The position numbers and the translations under genes were made by a program. The notes below the pieces were generated by a model. The model saw only the letters and a program-made list of their open reading frames with translations, made no database searches and was not told where the DNA came from. Below are positions 18,876-29,217 of a DNA stretch of 64,000 nt, piece after piece; the first letter of the stretch is position 1; each line of letters opens with the position of its first letter. This stretch comes from Ignavibacteria bacterium (GTDB lineage Bacteria > Bacteroidota > Ignavibacteria > UBA10030 > SZUA-254): the NCBI GenBank assembly GCA_016178595.1, contig JACOSY010000023.1, positions 1 to 64,000 of the forward strand. Reading direction: 5' to 3'.

Positions 18876-21542
18876 CTAATGCATTTCTTCCGTCAGAGCT
18901 CGCTTCGAAAAATGAATGAGTCCCTGGCGATCGAGTCCAACCTCAACCGTATCGCCTTCAGCGAGTTCACCTGCAAGCAGCTTCTCAGAAAGTGTGTTGA
19001 TGATGTGCCGCTGGATGACGCGCTTCAACGGACGCGCGCCAAGCGTCGGATCCCAGCCAAGCTTGCCGAGCCAGTCTTTCGCATCGTCCGTGAATTCGAG
19101 ATGAATGTCTTTCTTTCCAAGCATTTCCCGGACACGTCGTAATTGTAATTCGACAATCTTTCGGAGATCTTCCCGGCTCAGCATCTTGAAGAGGATAATC
19201 TCGTCGATGCGGTTGAGAAACTCCGGGCGTAGCGACTGGCGAAGCATGGTATGAAGGTCGACGCGCAGCTCATCGTAGACGCGATCGACGTCGCCGTTCG
19301 TGCCGGTCAACTGCGATAGCCGTTCCTGGATGACGTGCGAGCCGAGGTTCGACGTCATGATGATGATCGTATTCCGGAAATTCACCGTGCGTCCCTTGCC
19401 ATCCGTCAGCCGACCGTCATCTAACATTTGCAAAAGAATATTGAAAACTTCCGGATGCGCCTTCTCGATCTCATCCAATAAGATGACGGAGTACGGCTTG
19501 CGGCGAACGGCTTCGGTGAGTTGTCCGCCCTCCTCGTATCCGACATAACCCGGCGGCGCACCGATGAGTCGAGAGACGGAGAATTTCTCCATGTACTCGC
19601 TCATGTCGATACGTATGAGCGCGTTCTCGTCATTGAAGAGAAACTCTGCCAGTGCGCGCGCAAGCTCCGTCTTGCCGACGCCTGTGCTGCCGAGAAAGAT
19701 GAACGAACCGATCGGACGTCGATCATCCTGCAATCCCGCCCGACTTCTGCGAATGGCATCGCTGATGGCATGAACCGCTTCCTCCTGATCGACGACACGT
19801 TCGTGGAGCCGGTCTTCGAGGTGAAGAAGTTTCGCCCGTTCGCTTTCGAGCATTCGCGTCACCGGAATGCCGGTCCAGCGCGAGACGATCTCGGCAATGT
19901 CCTCGGCGTCCACTTCCTCTTTCAACATTTTTTTATTTTTCTGGACAACCGCAAGCTTCGCGGTTGCTTCTTTAATCTGCTTCTCGAGCGTCGTCATGCG
20001 GCCATACCGCAGCTCGGCGACTTTCGCAAGATCGCCTTCGCGCTCGTACCGCTCGGCATCGGCACGCGCCTTCTCGATGTCTTCCTTCATCTTCCGGATC
20101 GATTGAATGAGGTTTTTCTCGTTCTGCCAGTGCGCGCGAAGCCCAGACCGCTCCTGATTGAGATCGGCAAGTTCTCGTTCAATTTGTTGGAGTCGGTTCT
20201 CAATCTGATTTTTATCCGTTTCATCCGCATAATCCGCTGTGAACTCGCGCTTCACCGCCTCGCGCTCGATCTCCAGTTGCTTAATGCGCCGCTCGACTTC
20301 ATCCAGTTCTTCCGGCATCGAATCGATTTCGATGCGAAGCTTGGATGCAGCTTCGTCGACGAGATCGATTGCCTTGTCCGGCAGGAAGCGATCGCTAATA
20401 TACCGATAACTCAACTGCGCAGCAGCGATGATTGCCGCATCGGTGATGCGAACACCATGATGCACCTCGTAACGCTCTTTGAGTCCGCGAAGAATAGAAA
20501 TAGTATCCTCGACACTCGGCTCGTCGATGAGCACAGGCTGGAAGCGGCGCTCAAGTGCCGGATCTTTCTCAATGTACTTGCGATACTCGTCGATGGTCGT
20601 CGCGCCGATGGCACGCAGCTCGCCTTTGGCGAGCGCGGGCTTGAGCATGTTTGCTGCGTCGACAGCTCCTTGCGCAGCGCCGGCGCCGACGAGTGTGTGC
20701 AGCTCATCGATGAAGAGGATGATTTCTCCTTCGGATTCCGTTACTTCCTTCAAGAGTGCCTTGAGCCGTTCTTCGAATTGTCCGCGGAAGCTCGTGCCCG
20801 CAACGAGTGAGCCCATATCGAGCGCGATGATGCGTTTCGTTTTCAGGGTCTCCGGCACGTCCCCATGAATGATGCGGTGAGCAAGACCCTCGGCGATCGC
20901 AGTCTTACCAACACCCGGCTCGCCAATGAGAACGGGATTGTTTTTTGTCCGGCGAGAGAGCACCTGCAGCACGCGGCGGATCTCTTCATCGCGGCCGATG
21001 ACCGGATCGAGCTTTCCCTTGCGGGCAAGCTCGTTGAGATCGCGGCCGAAACGCTGAAGCGACTGGTATTTTTCTTCCGGCGTCTGGTCGGTGACGCGCT
21101 GCGTGCCTCGAACATCCTTCAGCGCCTTGTAGATTTGATCTTTGGTGACGCCTTGATCGGCAAGCAGTTGTCCGGCGGAGGACTTTGTTGCAACGAGTGC
21201 GAGCAAAAGATGCTCGGTGCTGACGTATTCATCTTTGAGCGCTTGCGTTTCTTTGAACGCGGCGTCGAATAATTGCACGAGCGCCGGACCGATGTGCTGG
21301 TTGCCAACGCCCGCGCCGGTTACTTTCGGCAACCGCTCGATCAGCTCGTTGATTTTGATCTTGATGTAGTCGGCATTTGCTCCGATTTTTTGTAAAATGG
21401 GAACGACGATGCCGTCGCTGTCCTGCACGAGCGCAGCAAGGAGATGCTCTGGCTCGATCGATTGATTCGAGTAGCTCGCCGCAATCTCCTGCGCATTCTG
21501 CACGGCTTCCTGTGATTTGATTGTGAATTTTTGAAAGTTCAT
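18876..21542 (-). CDS. clpB: ATP-dependent chaperone ClpB
   Basis: [61 protein letters not shown]. Confidence 0.97.
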   Translation of the reverse strand: MNFQKFTIKSQEAVQNAQEIAASYSNQSIEPEHLLAALVQDSDGIVVPILQKIGANADYIKIKINELIERLPKVTGAGVGNQHIGPALVQLFDAAFKETQALKDEYVSTEHLLLALVATKSSAGQLLADQGVTKDQIYKALKDVRGTQRVTDQTPEEKYQSLQRFGRDLNELARKGKLDPVIGRDEEIRRVLQVLSRRTKNNPVLIGEPGVGKTAIAEGLAHRIIHGDVPETLKTKRIIALDMGSLVAGTSFRGQFEERLKALLKEVTESEGEIILFIDELHTLVGAGAAQGAVDAANMLKPALAKGELRAIGATTIDEYRKYIEKDPALERRFQPVLIDEPSVEDTISILRGLKERYEVHHGVRITDAAIIAAAQLSYRYISDRFLPDKAIDLVDEAASKLRIEIDSMPEELDEVERRIKQLEIEREAVKREFTADYADETDKNQIENRLQQIERELADLNQERSGLRAHWQNEKNLIQSIRKMKEDIEKARADAERYEREGDLAKVAELRYGRMTTLEKQIKEATAKLAVVQKNKKMLKEEVDAEDIAEIVSRWTGIPVTRMLESERAKLLHLEDRLHERVVDQEEAVHAISDAIRRSRAGLQDDRRPIGSFIFLGSTGVGKTELARALAEFLFNDENALIRIDMSEYMEKFSVSRLIGAPPGYVGYEEGGQLTEAVRRKPYSVILLDEIEKAHPEVFNILLQMLDDGRLTDGKGRTVNFRNTIIIMTSNLGSHVIQERLSQLTGTNGDVDRVYDELRVDLHTMLRQSLRPEFLNRIDEIILFKMLSREDLRKIVELQLRRVREMLGKKDIHLEFTDDAKDWLGKLGWDPTLGARPLKRVIQRHIINTLSEKLLAGELAEGDTVEVGLDRQGLIHFSKRALTEEMH

Positions 21543-21592
21543 GATTACTCCTTACTACAAAATTGTCGCCCACATTTTTTATCCTTGCCAGA

Positions 21593-21633
21593 GCATCCTC
21601 CCCTCGTAGGGGAGGATTATAGGTGGGGTGGGT
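21593..21633 (+). repeat. Hairpin repeat ATCCTCCCCT-cgt-AGGGGAGGAT with inward tail TATAGGTGGGGTGGGT
   Basis: Read directly; same family as 5614, 22013 and 22086. Confidence 0.9.
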
Positions 21634-22000
21634 CCATCGTGTGTTGAATATGCTCAAAGATTCTCTGCAAAACTCCATCAGTATTTACTAAAACATCTCG
21701 ATCGGAGAAACGAAGAACATCAAAGCCTTTTTCATGTAAGTACGAGTCTCTCTGCTCATCATGCTTCTTCCCCTTTGCAGTGTAATGCTGACTGCCATCT
21801 ACCTCGACAATAAGCTTGGCACTCACACAAAGGAAATCACAGACGTATGGACCTTGAGGAACTTCGCGACGAAAGTGAACGCCGAGTTGATTGTTGCGAA
21901 GCCTTACCCAAAGTTTCCGTCCTGCATCGGTCATCGCGCGACGAATGACTCTGGCTTTCTTCGTTCCCGATTTTGGATATTGCAAACGGTAAACGGTCAT
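21617..22000 (-). CDS. DUF559 (Vsr-like endonuclease fold) domain protein
   Basis: RRAMTDAGRKLWVRLRNNQLGVHFRREVPQGPYVCDFLCVSAKLIVEVDGSQHY...RDSYLHEKGFDVLRFSDRDVLVNTDGVLQRI. Confidence 0.9.
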   Translation of the reverse strand: MTVYRLQYPKSGTKKARVIRRAMTDAGRKLWVRLRNNQLGVHFRREVPQGPYVCDFLCVSAKLIVEVDGSQHYTAKGKKHDEQRDSYLHEKGFDVLRFSDRDVLVNTDGVLQRIFEHIQHTMDPPHL

Positions 22001-22012
22001 TGCGTTTCCTTT

Positions 22013-22050
22013 GGCTCACCTCACCCTAACCCTCTCCTACGAGGAGAGGG
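22013..22050 (-). repeat. Hairpin repeat in opposite orientation (CCCTCTCCT-acg-AGGAGAGGG, tail toward the DUF559 gene)
   Basis: Reverse complement CCCTCTCCTCGTAGGAGAGGGTTAGGGTGAGGTGAGC aligns with the 21593 copy. Confidence 0.88.
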
Positions 22051-22085
22051 GACGCCGGCTTCGCGATGAAAAGCCGAGCTCTAAC

Positions 22086-22126
22086 ATCCTCCCCTGGTAG
22101 GGGAGGATTACAGGCGGGGTGAGTTC
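22086..22126 (+). repeat. Hairpin repeat ATCCTCCCCT-ggt-AGGGGAGGAT + tail TACAGGCGGGGTGAGTTC
   Basis: Read directly. Confidence 0.9.
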
Positions 22127-22127
22127 G

Positions 22128-22198
22128 AGCCTTCGGTAAACTCTCTTTGCTTTTTCGACAGCTTCTTGTGATTTGATCGTGAATTTTTGAAAGTTCAT
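22128..22198 (-). pseudogene. clpB 5'-end remnant (copy 2), with RBS
   Basis: AAGGAGcaaaactATG then [26 protein letters not shown], identical to ClpB for the first 14 codons. Confidence 0.88.
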
Positions 22199-22214
22199 AG
22201 TTTTGCTCCTTCGA

Positions 22215-22254
22215 ACTCATCCCCTCAGCCCCTTCTCTAACTTTAGAGAAGGGG
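22215..22254 (-). repeat. Hairpin CCCCTTCTCTAA-ct-TTAGAGAAGGGG with tail toward clpB remnant copy 2
   Basis: Read directly. Confidence 0.85.
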
Positions 22255-22263
22255 AGCCATTTC

Positions 22264-22305
22264 GTCCCTCTCTAAAATTTAGAGAGGGACTACAGGGTGA
22301 GTTCC
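22264..22305 (+). repeat. Hairpin GTCCCTCTCTAAA-a-TTTAGAGAGGGAC + tail TACAGGGTGAGTTCC
   Basis: Read directly. Confidence 0.85.
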
Positions 22306-22335
22306 TAATTTGATTGTGAAGTTGGGGAAGTTCAT
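22306..22335 (-). pseudogene. clpB 5'-end remnant (copy 3)
   Basis: ATGAACTTCCCCAACTTCACAATCAAATTA encodes MNFPNFTIKL, then runs into the hairpin repeat. Confidence 0.7.
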
Positions 22336-22350
22336 GAGCACAATAATTCA

Positions 22351-23748
22351 TTAGTTGGGACTAATCTCGCCTTCGACCAATGGTGACTCTGGTTTCAGTA
22401 ATTGCAGAATATTCGAAGATCCTTCCTGTACTGCGACTCTCTTAGTGCGCTGAATTCGATTTAGGTCTCTCAGCATTCTTACCAGGTCAGTGGAACCGGA
22501 AGTACATTGTGGGTTTGCAAGTAATGTTTGCAGTATCATCCTCCAACTGTGAAGGTACCAGTCCGCCCGATTGTTGAAATCTACATCTACGAGGTATTTT
22601 ACGACCTCTTCTTCCATTACTCTATGAGCCTCTCCATTTGCGAATTGTGCGGCCTGCTCCAGTGAACGGCGAATAGGATCACTTCCAATACGATCTCCAA
22701 TCTCACGCTCGAAACCCCATTCGATCGCGGGAGCTACGATCTCCCTATAGTCGTCGGCTGGAAGCAGTATTCCTTTCATTAGCATCAACTCAAGAAATCG
22801 CGTACCCGCATAAATCAATCGGATGTCACTTGAGTTCACAACATCATTCACCTTGGCCAGGATTAGAACTCGCTGACCAGCAGGTAGATTCAACATATCC
22901 CGCGGAGAGAAATCATCGAGTGCAGCCTGAAGTTCATGGAGCTTGCCATGGGATAGCACTTCCGAGAGTGGCTTTGCGGGGGCCATAGCGGTAACCAAAC
23001 GCTGCCCGAAAAGCTTCGCGGTCAAAAGTCGCTTCTCTTTAGGTAACAGGCACTCGAGAATGAGAGAATCCATCTGCGGAGGAATTGTCTCGTTGAGCGC
23101 TGAGATTGCTTCATATTGCGCGAAAGGAACCGACTTTCCAGCAAGCGTTTCGTACAACGTGACAGCGAAGGAGAATATATCTAACCGGTAGTCAAGTTCT
23201 TCGCCAACTCGTTGCTCAGGTGACATATATGCGGGTGTTCCAATCACATATCCTGATTCGGTAAGTTTCTTTCCATCCTCCACAGTCAATGCAATACCAA
23301 AATCCACAAGATAGGCCGTTGCCCTGTCGGGGCTGATTATTATGTTGGATGGCTTGACATCCCGATGGACTACACCGAGCGAATGGGCGTGCTCGAGCGC
23401 AGAAGCAATCTGATTGAACCATAATTTCACCTCGTTCAACTGGCATTGCTTTTCGAGATCGAGAATCTCTCTAAGTGTCTTACCCTCGATGAACTGAAAT
23501 GCGATGAGGAAGTGCCCCTTTGAGAAGTCGACATCGTAGATCGAGGGAATGTTCGGATGCGATAGCTTTGCCAATATCCGTGCCTCGCGTCGAAATCGTT
23601 CTTGATCACTCTCCGGGAATTTCGTCGCGAGTGAGTCGAGTACTTTCACCGCAATATCTCGTTCAAGAATGTTGTCACGTCCCCTAATTACTTTCGCAAA
23701 CCCTCCAGTGCCGTGGACGGTCATTTCGAATGTAAATCTGTCATTCAT
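22351..23748 (-). CDS. Soluble Hanks-type Ser/Thr protein kinase with about 200-aa C-terminal domain
   Basis: GTGGFAKVIRGRD, IAVKVLD, VVHRDVKPSNII, VDFGIA, GTPAYMSPEQ; no transmembrane segment seen. Confidence 0.9.
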   Translation of the reverse strand: MNDRFTFEMTVHGTGGFAKVIRGRDNILERDIAVKVLDSLATKFPESDQERFRREARILAKLSHPNIPSIYDVDFSKGHFLIAFQFIEGKTLREILDLEKQCQLNEVKLWFNQIASALEHAHSLGVVHRDVKPSNIIISPDRATAYLVDFGIALTVEDGKKLTESGYVIGTPAYMSPEQRVGEELDYRLDIFSFAVTLYETLAGKSVPFAQYEAISALNETIPPQMDSLILECLLPKEKRLLTAKLFGQRLVTAMAPAKPLSEVLSHGKLHELQAALDDFSPRDMLNLPAGQRVLILAKVNDVVNSSDIRLIYAGTRFLELMLMKGILLPADDYREIVAPAIEWGFEREIGDRIGSDPIRRSLEQAAQFANGEAHRVMEEEVVKYLVDVDFNNRADWYLHSWRMILQTLLANPQCTSGSTDLVRMLRDLNRIQRTKRVAVQEGSSNILQLLKPESPLVEGEISPN

Positions 23749-23863
23749 TTCTTTACTCTCCTATCATAGTGAGTTATCGATACGGTGGATTTAATGAACT
23801 AAATATGCCGAAGCCGCACATCGATTGGCTTTCTCTCACCAATCAACGGCGGCTCAAGTCTGT

Positions 23864-23938
23864 TGACCCTCTCCCCTGTCACTTCGTGACATCCCCTCTC
23901 CCAATTTTGGGAGAGGGGATTATAGGGGTGAGGGTCAC
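23864..23938 (+). repeat. Composite double-hairpin repeat at the dnaK 3' end (TGTCACttcGTGACA + ATCCCCTCTCCCAA-tt-TTGGGAGAGGGGAT)
   Basis: Same composite in opposite orientation at 53392-53467; overlaps the dnaK stop codon. Confidence 0.88.
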
Positions 23939-25890
23939 TTCTTATCCTTATCGTCCACGACTTCGAACGATGCATCCTCGACAACATTGCCATCCTTCTG
24001 TTGTCGTCCAGCATCGGTCTGGCCGCCCGGTTGCTCGCCCGGCTGCGGCCCGGCTTGCGGTCCGCCTGTGCCCGGCGCCCCGGCTGTCGTTTGCTGGTAC
24101 ATCGCGCTGGAGGCTTCGTTCCATGCTGCGTTGAGAACTTCCATCTTCGCTTTGACGTCGGCGATGGTGCCGCTCTTGTTCGCCTGGTCAAGTCCATCAG
24201 CCGCCGTTTCGACTTTGCTCTTCAAATCCGCAGGCATCTTGTCGCCGAAGTCTTTGATCTGCTTGCGCGTCTGGAAGACCAGCGTGTCCGCCTGGTTTTT
24301 CAAATCGACTTCCTCGCGGCGGCGCTTGTCTTCCTGCGAGTGCGACTGCGCATCCTGCTTCATCTTCTCGATCTCTTCCTTCGTCAAGCCGCTCGAGGAT
24401 GTGATGCGGATGCTCTGCTCCTTATTCGTTGCCTTATCCTTGGCTGCCACATGGAGGAGTCCGTTCGCATCGATATCGAACGTCACCTCGACCTGCGGAA
24501 CGCCGCGCGGCGCCGGCGGAATGCCATCGAGATGGAATCTGCCGAGCGTGCGATTGTCGATCGCCATCGGACGCTCGCCCTGAAGAATATGAATCTCCAC
24601 CGACGGCTGGCTATCGGATGCCGTCGAAAATATCTCGCTCTTGCGTGTCGGGATCGTCGTATTCGCGGTGATCATCGGCGTCATGACGCCGCCAAGCGTC
24701 TCAATGCCAAGCGACAGCGGAGTCACGTCGAGCAAGAGAACGTCGGAGACGTCGCCCGCAAGAACACCGCCCTGAATTGCGGCACCCACTGCAACGACTT
24801 CATCCGGGTTCACGCCCTTGTGCCCTTCCTTGCCGAAAATATCCTTGACGAGCTGCTGCACACGGGGCATGCGCGTCATACCTCCAACCATAATGACTTC
24901 ATCGATCTGGTTTGGATTCAAGCCTGAATCGCGCAGCGCTTTCTCAACGGGAGGAACACAGCGTTGAATGAGATCTTCCACAAGCTGCTCGAACTTTGCG
25001 CGCGTAATCGTCATGTTGAGATGGCGCGGTCCTTCGGCAGTCGCAGTAATGAACGGCAGGTTCACTTCCGTCTGCATCAGCTGTGACAATTCCATCTTCG
25101 CCTTCTCGGCAGCTTCGCGCAATCGCTGAAGCGCCATCGGATCTTTCCGAAGTTCGACGCCTTCCTGCTTCTTGAACTCCTCGGCAATGTAATCCAGCAC
25201 GCGCTGATCGAAGTTATCGCCGCCGAGGTGCGTATCGCCGTTCGTCGATTTCACTTCAAAGACGCCTTCGCCAAGCTCGAGGACGGAAATATCGAACGTA
25301 CCGCCGCCGAGATCGAAGACGGCGACCTTGCTGTCCTTGTGTTTCTTGTCCAACCCGTATGCCAATGCTGCCGCAGTCGGCTCGTTGATGATCCGGCGGA
25401 CATTCAATCCCGCAATGTCGCCGGCTTCCTTCGTTGCCTGTCGCTGCGCATCGTTGAAGTACGCAGGCACGGTGATGACCGCGTCGGTGATTTTCGTGCC
25501 GAGGTAATCCTCGGCCGTCTGCTTCATCTTCTGCAAGATCATCGCGCTGATTTCCGGCGGCGAATAGACACGATCGCCGATTTGCACGCGCGCCGTATTG
25601 TTTTCACCCTGGACAACCTTGTAGGGAATCAGCTTCATCTCTTCGGTCACTTCGTTGTGGAAGCGTCCCATGAAACGCTTGATGGAGAAGACCGTGTTCT
25701 GAGAGTTCGTTACCGCCTGGCGCTTCGCCGCCTGACCGACCAGGCGCTCGCCGGCTTTCGTAAATGCGACGACGGAGGGCGTCGTTCGTGCGCCTTCCGC
25801 GTTCGCGATGACGACGGGATCATTCCCCTCCATCACTGCGACGACGGAGTTGGTTGTCCCTAAATCGATTCCAATAATTTTTCCAGCCAT
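23935..25890 (-). CDS. dnaK: Molecular chaperone DnaK (Hsp70)
   Basis: [35 protein letters not shown]; complete. Confidence 0.98.
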   Translation of the reverse strand: MAGKIIGIDLGTTNSVVAVMEGNDPVVIANAEGARTTPSVVAFTKAGERLVGQAAKRQAVTNSQNTVFSIKRFMGRFHNEVTEEMKLIPYKVVQGENNTARVQIGDRVYSPPEISAMILQKMKQTAEDYLGTKITDAVITVPAYFNDAQRQATKEAGDIAGLNVRRIINEPTAAALAYGLDKKHKDSKVAVFDLGGGTFDISVLELGEGVFEVKSTNGDTHLGGDNFDQRVLDYIAEEFKKQEGVELRKDPMALQRLREAAEKAKMELSQLMQTEVNLPFITATAEGPRHLNMTITRAKFEQLVEDLIQRCVPPVEKALRDSGLNPNQIDEVIMVGGMTRMPRVQQLVKDIFGKEGHKGVNPDEVVAVGAAIQGGVLAGDVSDVLLLDVTPLSLGIETLGGVMTPMITANTTIPTRKSEIFSTASDSQPSVEIHILQGERPMAIDNRTLGRFHLDGIPPAPRGVPQVEVTFDIDANGLLHVAAKDKATNKEQSIRITSSSGLTKEEIEKMKQDAQSHSQEDKRRREEVDLKNQADTLVFQTRKQIKDFGDKMPADLKSKVETAADGLDQANKSGTIADVKAKMEVLNAAWNEASSAMYQQTTAGAPGTGGPQAGPQPGEQPGGQTDAGRQQKDGNVVEDASFEVVDDKDKK

Positions 25891-26082
25891 TCTATAACCC
25901 TCCTAATAAAAGAAGAATAATCCTCTGAGAGAATCTCTCGCGAGAATAGTATGTTTATGTTATCTGCTTTTGTTTGTACAAGCATTATGCCAAGCCAATG
26001 GAATTTTCCTGTTGGAAAAGAGCATACATACGACGATTATTCGGCATCGAAGAGATGTCGATTCATCGTGTTCACACTTATC

Positions 26083-26099
26083 GCTGACACGGTGTCAGC
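26083..26099. promoter_or_regulatory. Palindrome GCTGACAC-G-GTGTCAGC between divergent dnaK and birA
   Basis: Perfect 8-bp arms. Confidence 0.35.
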
Positions 26100-26205
26100 C
26101 GAATTGACTAAAATGACAAGTTTCTCTTATTCTCTGTCAGAACTGCATGTTTGACTTTTGCGATCAATTTCGCTACCATCGAACACCAACTCAGTGAAGA
26201 AACGA

Positions 26206-26967
26206 ATGGTTGAAATTGCAGAGCGGCTTACCACACGAACGTTCGGTCGGCGAATCTTTTCCTTCGATTCAATCGATTCCACAAATTCATTTGCAAAGAA
26301 CATCGCACACGAAGTTGAGGAAGGAACTCTCGTCATCGCTGAAGAGCAAACCGCCGGGCGAGGACGCCTTGGGAGATCGTGGCAATCCGAACGAGAGAAT
26401 AATCTTACCTTCTCCATCATCATCAAGCCCGATATTCTTGCAGAACATCTCGGCGTGCTCTCGCTGTATGCGGGCCTTGCCGTCACTGAAGCGCTTCAAG
26501 CGCAGACACAACTCGTACCGCACTGCAAGTGGCCGAACGATGTCCTGATTGGCGGAAAGAAGTGTTGCGGCATCCTTTCCGAATCCACGCTTGCCCGCGA
26601 AAAAGCGACATCGGTCGTTATCGGCATCGGCATCAACGTTAACCAGAGCAGCTTCCCGGACGATATCCTTGCCACATCCCTTTCGCTCGAAGCAGGAAGA
26701 GTGTTCGATCGAGTGAACGTTCTCGCTGCGGTCCTTGCAAAATTGGAGGAATGGTATCGGTGTATTCGTATGCAGGAGTACACGCGAATTATCGATGCAT
26801 GGAAATCGCATGCGCCGATGCTCGGCAGGCATATGAGAATCAAACACAACGATGATGTGCTGGAAGGAATTGCCCGACGCATCGAAACTGATGGCAGCCT
26901 CATCCTGCAATCGAATGGCCGCGAGCTGAAACTCACAGCAGGAGACGTATCCATTCTGAACAAGTAA
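26206..26967 (+). CDS. birA: Biotin-[acetyl-CoA-carboxylase] ligase
   Basis: FDSIDSTNSFAKNIAHE, GRGRLGRSWQSE, CKWPNDVLIGGKKCCGIL; start adjusted to 26206. Confidence 0.92.
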   Translation: MVEIAERLTTRTFGRRIFSFDSIDSTNSFAKNIAHEVEEGTLVIAEEQTAGRGRLGRSWQSERENNLTFSIIIKPDILAEHLGVLSLYAGLAVTEALQAQTQLVPHCKWPNDVLIGGKKCCGILSESTLAREKATSVVIGIGINVNQSSFPDDILATSLSLEAGRVFDRVNVLAAVLAKLEEWYRCIRMQEYTRIIDAWKSHAPMLGRHMRIKHNDDVLEGIARRIETDGSLILQSNGRELKLTAGDVSILNK

Positions 26968-26972
26968 ATCCT

Positions 26973-27752
26973 ATGATTCTGACAATCGATATCGGAAATA
27001 CAGACACGGTTCTTGGCGTCTTCCGCGGCGAGAAACTCCTGGATGAATGGCGCATCACCAGTTCGTTGAAGCGAACAGACGATGAAGTATGGCCTCATGT
27101 CAAACTCTTCTCTCAAGAATCAAAAATCAATCTGGATAAGATCACCGGAGTGGCGATCGCGTCCGTCGTACCGGCACTGACAGACGTCTTTATGGTCATG
27201 ACGGAGAAATACTTGCACGTAGAGCCCGTGATCATCTCCGGCGATATGCCGGAACTCGGCATGACAATTCGTTATGACGATCCGAAAAAGCTCGGCGCGG
27301 ACCGAATTTGCAACGCGGTTGCAGCATACGCAAAGTACGGCGGCCCGGCTATCGTGGTAGACTTCGGCACCGCAACGACATACGATATTGTTTCAAAGAA
27401 GGGTGAATTTCTCGGCGGGATGATCGCGCCCGGAATCGAGACCGCTGCGTCAAGTTTGAATCGTCGAACCGCAAAACTTCCCAACGCTGCTCTCCAGTTT
27501 CCTCCCTCTGTCATCGGGACGAACACGGTTGCGTGTATTCAGTCGGGAATCATGTACGGCGCTCTCGATGCAATGGAGGGAATGATTCGACGATTGAGAG
27601 ACATCCTCGGAAAAAATACCATCGTGATTACGACCGGAGGCTTCTCCCGCATCATTGCTGCCAAGAGTACTCTCGTTACACATGTCGAGCCGGCGTTGGT
27701 GTTACAGGGGGCGAGATTAATCTACGAACGGGCGACTCAGGCAAAACCCTAA
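26973..27752 (+). CDS. coaX: Type III pantothenate kinase
   Basis: MILTIDIGNTDTVLGVF, YGGPAIVVDFGTATTYDIV, LGGMIAPGIETAASSL. Confidence 0.95.
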   Translation: MILTIDIGNTDTVLGVFRGEKLLDEWRITSSLKRTDDEVWPHVKLFSQESKINLDKITGVAIASVVPALTDVFMVMTEKYLHVEPVIISGDMPELGMTIRYDDPKKLGADRICNAVAAYAKYGGPAIVVDFGTATTYDIVSKKGEFLGGMIAPGIETAASSLNRRTAKLPNAALQFPPSVIGTNTVACIQSGIMYGALDAMEGMIRRLRDILGKNTIVITTGGFSRIIAAKSTLVTHVEPALVLQGARLIYERATQAKP

Positions 27753-27825
27753 GCCGGTCAGAGTGCGGGAGGAAGAACAACACACGAGAACTCCGTGCGT
27801 CACACTGTACCGGCAAGAGAAACGT

Positions 27826-29217
27826 CTATGCTGATGAACCATCAAGAGGCAACATCACGCAGAATTCTGTTCCCGCATTCATCGCGCTTTTTACCGTGAT
27901 GCTTCCACCGTGTGCTTGCACGATCCATTTCGCAATGGCAAGACCGAGTCCCACGCCGCCAAGCTCGCGCGACCTTGCCCGATCGACACGGTAGAATCGA
28001 TCGAAAATACGTGGGATCTCCTGCTCGGAAATGCCGATGCCGGTATCAGCAACCGTAATCTTTGCAACTCCATTTCCCTTTCCGAGAGCCAGCGAAATTT
28101 TCCCGCGCACACGATTGTACTTGATGGCATTGTCAATCAGGTTGAGCAGCATCTGGCGAAGGCGTTGTTCATCACCGATGATCGTTGCTGGAGCGGGGTC
28201 TTTCAGCGTGACCGTGATCTGCTTTGAGGACGAGATCAACACGCTTTCGTCGTACATCTGGTGCATAAGTGCCTTAAGGTCGACCGGTTCCCGGCGCAGA
28301 ATATTTTGTCCCGCATCGCCTTTGGCAAGCAGGAGCAAGTTCTCGATGATTGAACTCATGTGAAGCGCTTCATCGAGACAGTTCGCGATAATTTCCTTCA
28401 TTTCCGCCTGGCTGATACCGCTGTTGAGCGCCATCTCCAGCTGCGTTCGTATGACCGAAAGCGGCGTGCGAAGCTCGTGGGATGCGTCGGCGGAAAATTG
28501 TTTCATCTGGCCGAACGACACATCCAGCCGGGAAATCATTTCGTTGAAGGTTGAAATGATGCGTCCGATTTCATCTTTCGTATCGTGTTCAGGAATGCGA
28601 TCGTGCAGCCTGTCTGCCGTGATGCGCTCGGCGGTTCTGATCACCTGATTGATCTTCGCAAACGATTGCTTTGCGAGGTACATTCCCCCCGCCGCCGCGA
28701 CGACGATGACGATAGGCCCGATCCAGATAAAGATGCGCAGAAGCTGTGAGATGGGAGTTGTCACGCTCTCCATCGGCATCGAGAGTAAGATTGTTGCGTG
28801 CATCGACTGTTGTACGACAAGCCTGATATGATGATCGCGAAACTTTGTTATGGTAACAATCTGGGATGGGGGATGAGCGATATCGATGTATGTTGAAAGC
28901 GTATCACCCGCAAGATTCGGAGAGCCGTAGAAGCGCTGTCCCGTGTTATCCCAGATTTCAACATACTCCTTGATGGGATAGAACGAGGCATGCTCGAAGA
29001 TGTCGTCGCGGACTGCTTGGTCGCTTTCCGTTCGCGTGAATTGCTTTTCGTACCGTGCAGCAACCCACCGAATTTCATTCATGATGGATTCATCCAGCCG
29101 ATCGGAGAGTGTTCGGCTGACGTACTCGTAGATCACCCCGGAGATGAGAGCGAAGGTAAGCGCAAATGCGGTTGTGTACCAGAAGGCAAGCCGAAAACGA
29201 ATCGAGCGAAACATCAC
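27826..29217 (-). CDS. Sensor histidine kinase (HAMP, HisKA, HATPase)
   Basis: FSADASHELRTPLSVIRTQLEMAL, LLNLIDNAIKYN, GGVGLGLAIAKWIVQAHGG. Confidence 0.95.
   Translation of the reverse strand: MMFRSIRFRLAFWYTTAFALTFALISGVIYEYVSRTLSDRLDESIMNEIRWVAARYEKQFTRTESDQAVRDDIFEHASFYPIKEYVEIWDNTGQRFYGSPNLAGDTLSTYIDIAHPPSQIVTITKFRDHHIRLVVQQSMHATILLSMPMESVTTPISQLLRIFIWIGPIVIVVAAAGGMYLAKQSFAKINQVIRTAERITADRLHDRIPEHDTKDEIGRIISTFNEMISRLDVSFGQMKQFSADASHELRTPLSVIRTQLEMALNSGISQAEMKEIIANCLDEALHMSSIIENLLLLAKGDAGQNILRREPVDLKALMHQMYDESVLISSSKQITVTLKDPAPATIIGDEQRLRQMLLNLIDNAIKYNRVRGKISLALGKGNGVAKITVADTGIGISEQEIPRIFDRFYRVDRARSRELGGVGLGLAIAKWIVQAHGGSITVKSAMNAGTEFCVMLPLDGSSA

Noticed and set aside
19521-20810. 429-aa plus-strand ORF
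   Set aside because: Antisense shadow of clpB.
21593-22305. CRISPR array
   Set aside because: Repeats are hairpins in mixed orientation with irregular spacing and coding sequence between them, not uniform repeat-spacer units.
24001-24927. 308-aa plus-strand ORF
   Set aside because: Antisense shadow of dnaK.
25891-26205. CIRCE (HrcA) site upstream of dnaK
   Set aside because: TTAGCACTC-N9-GAGTGCTAA not found; a different palindrome is present and reported separately.
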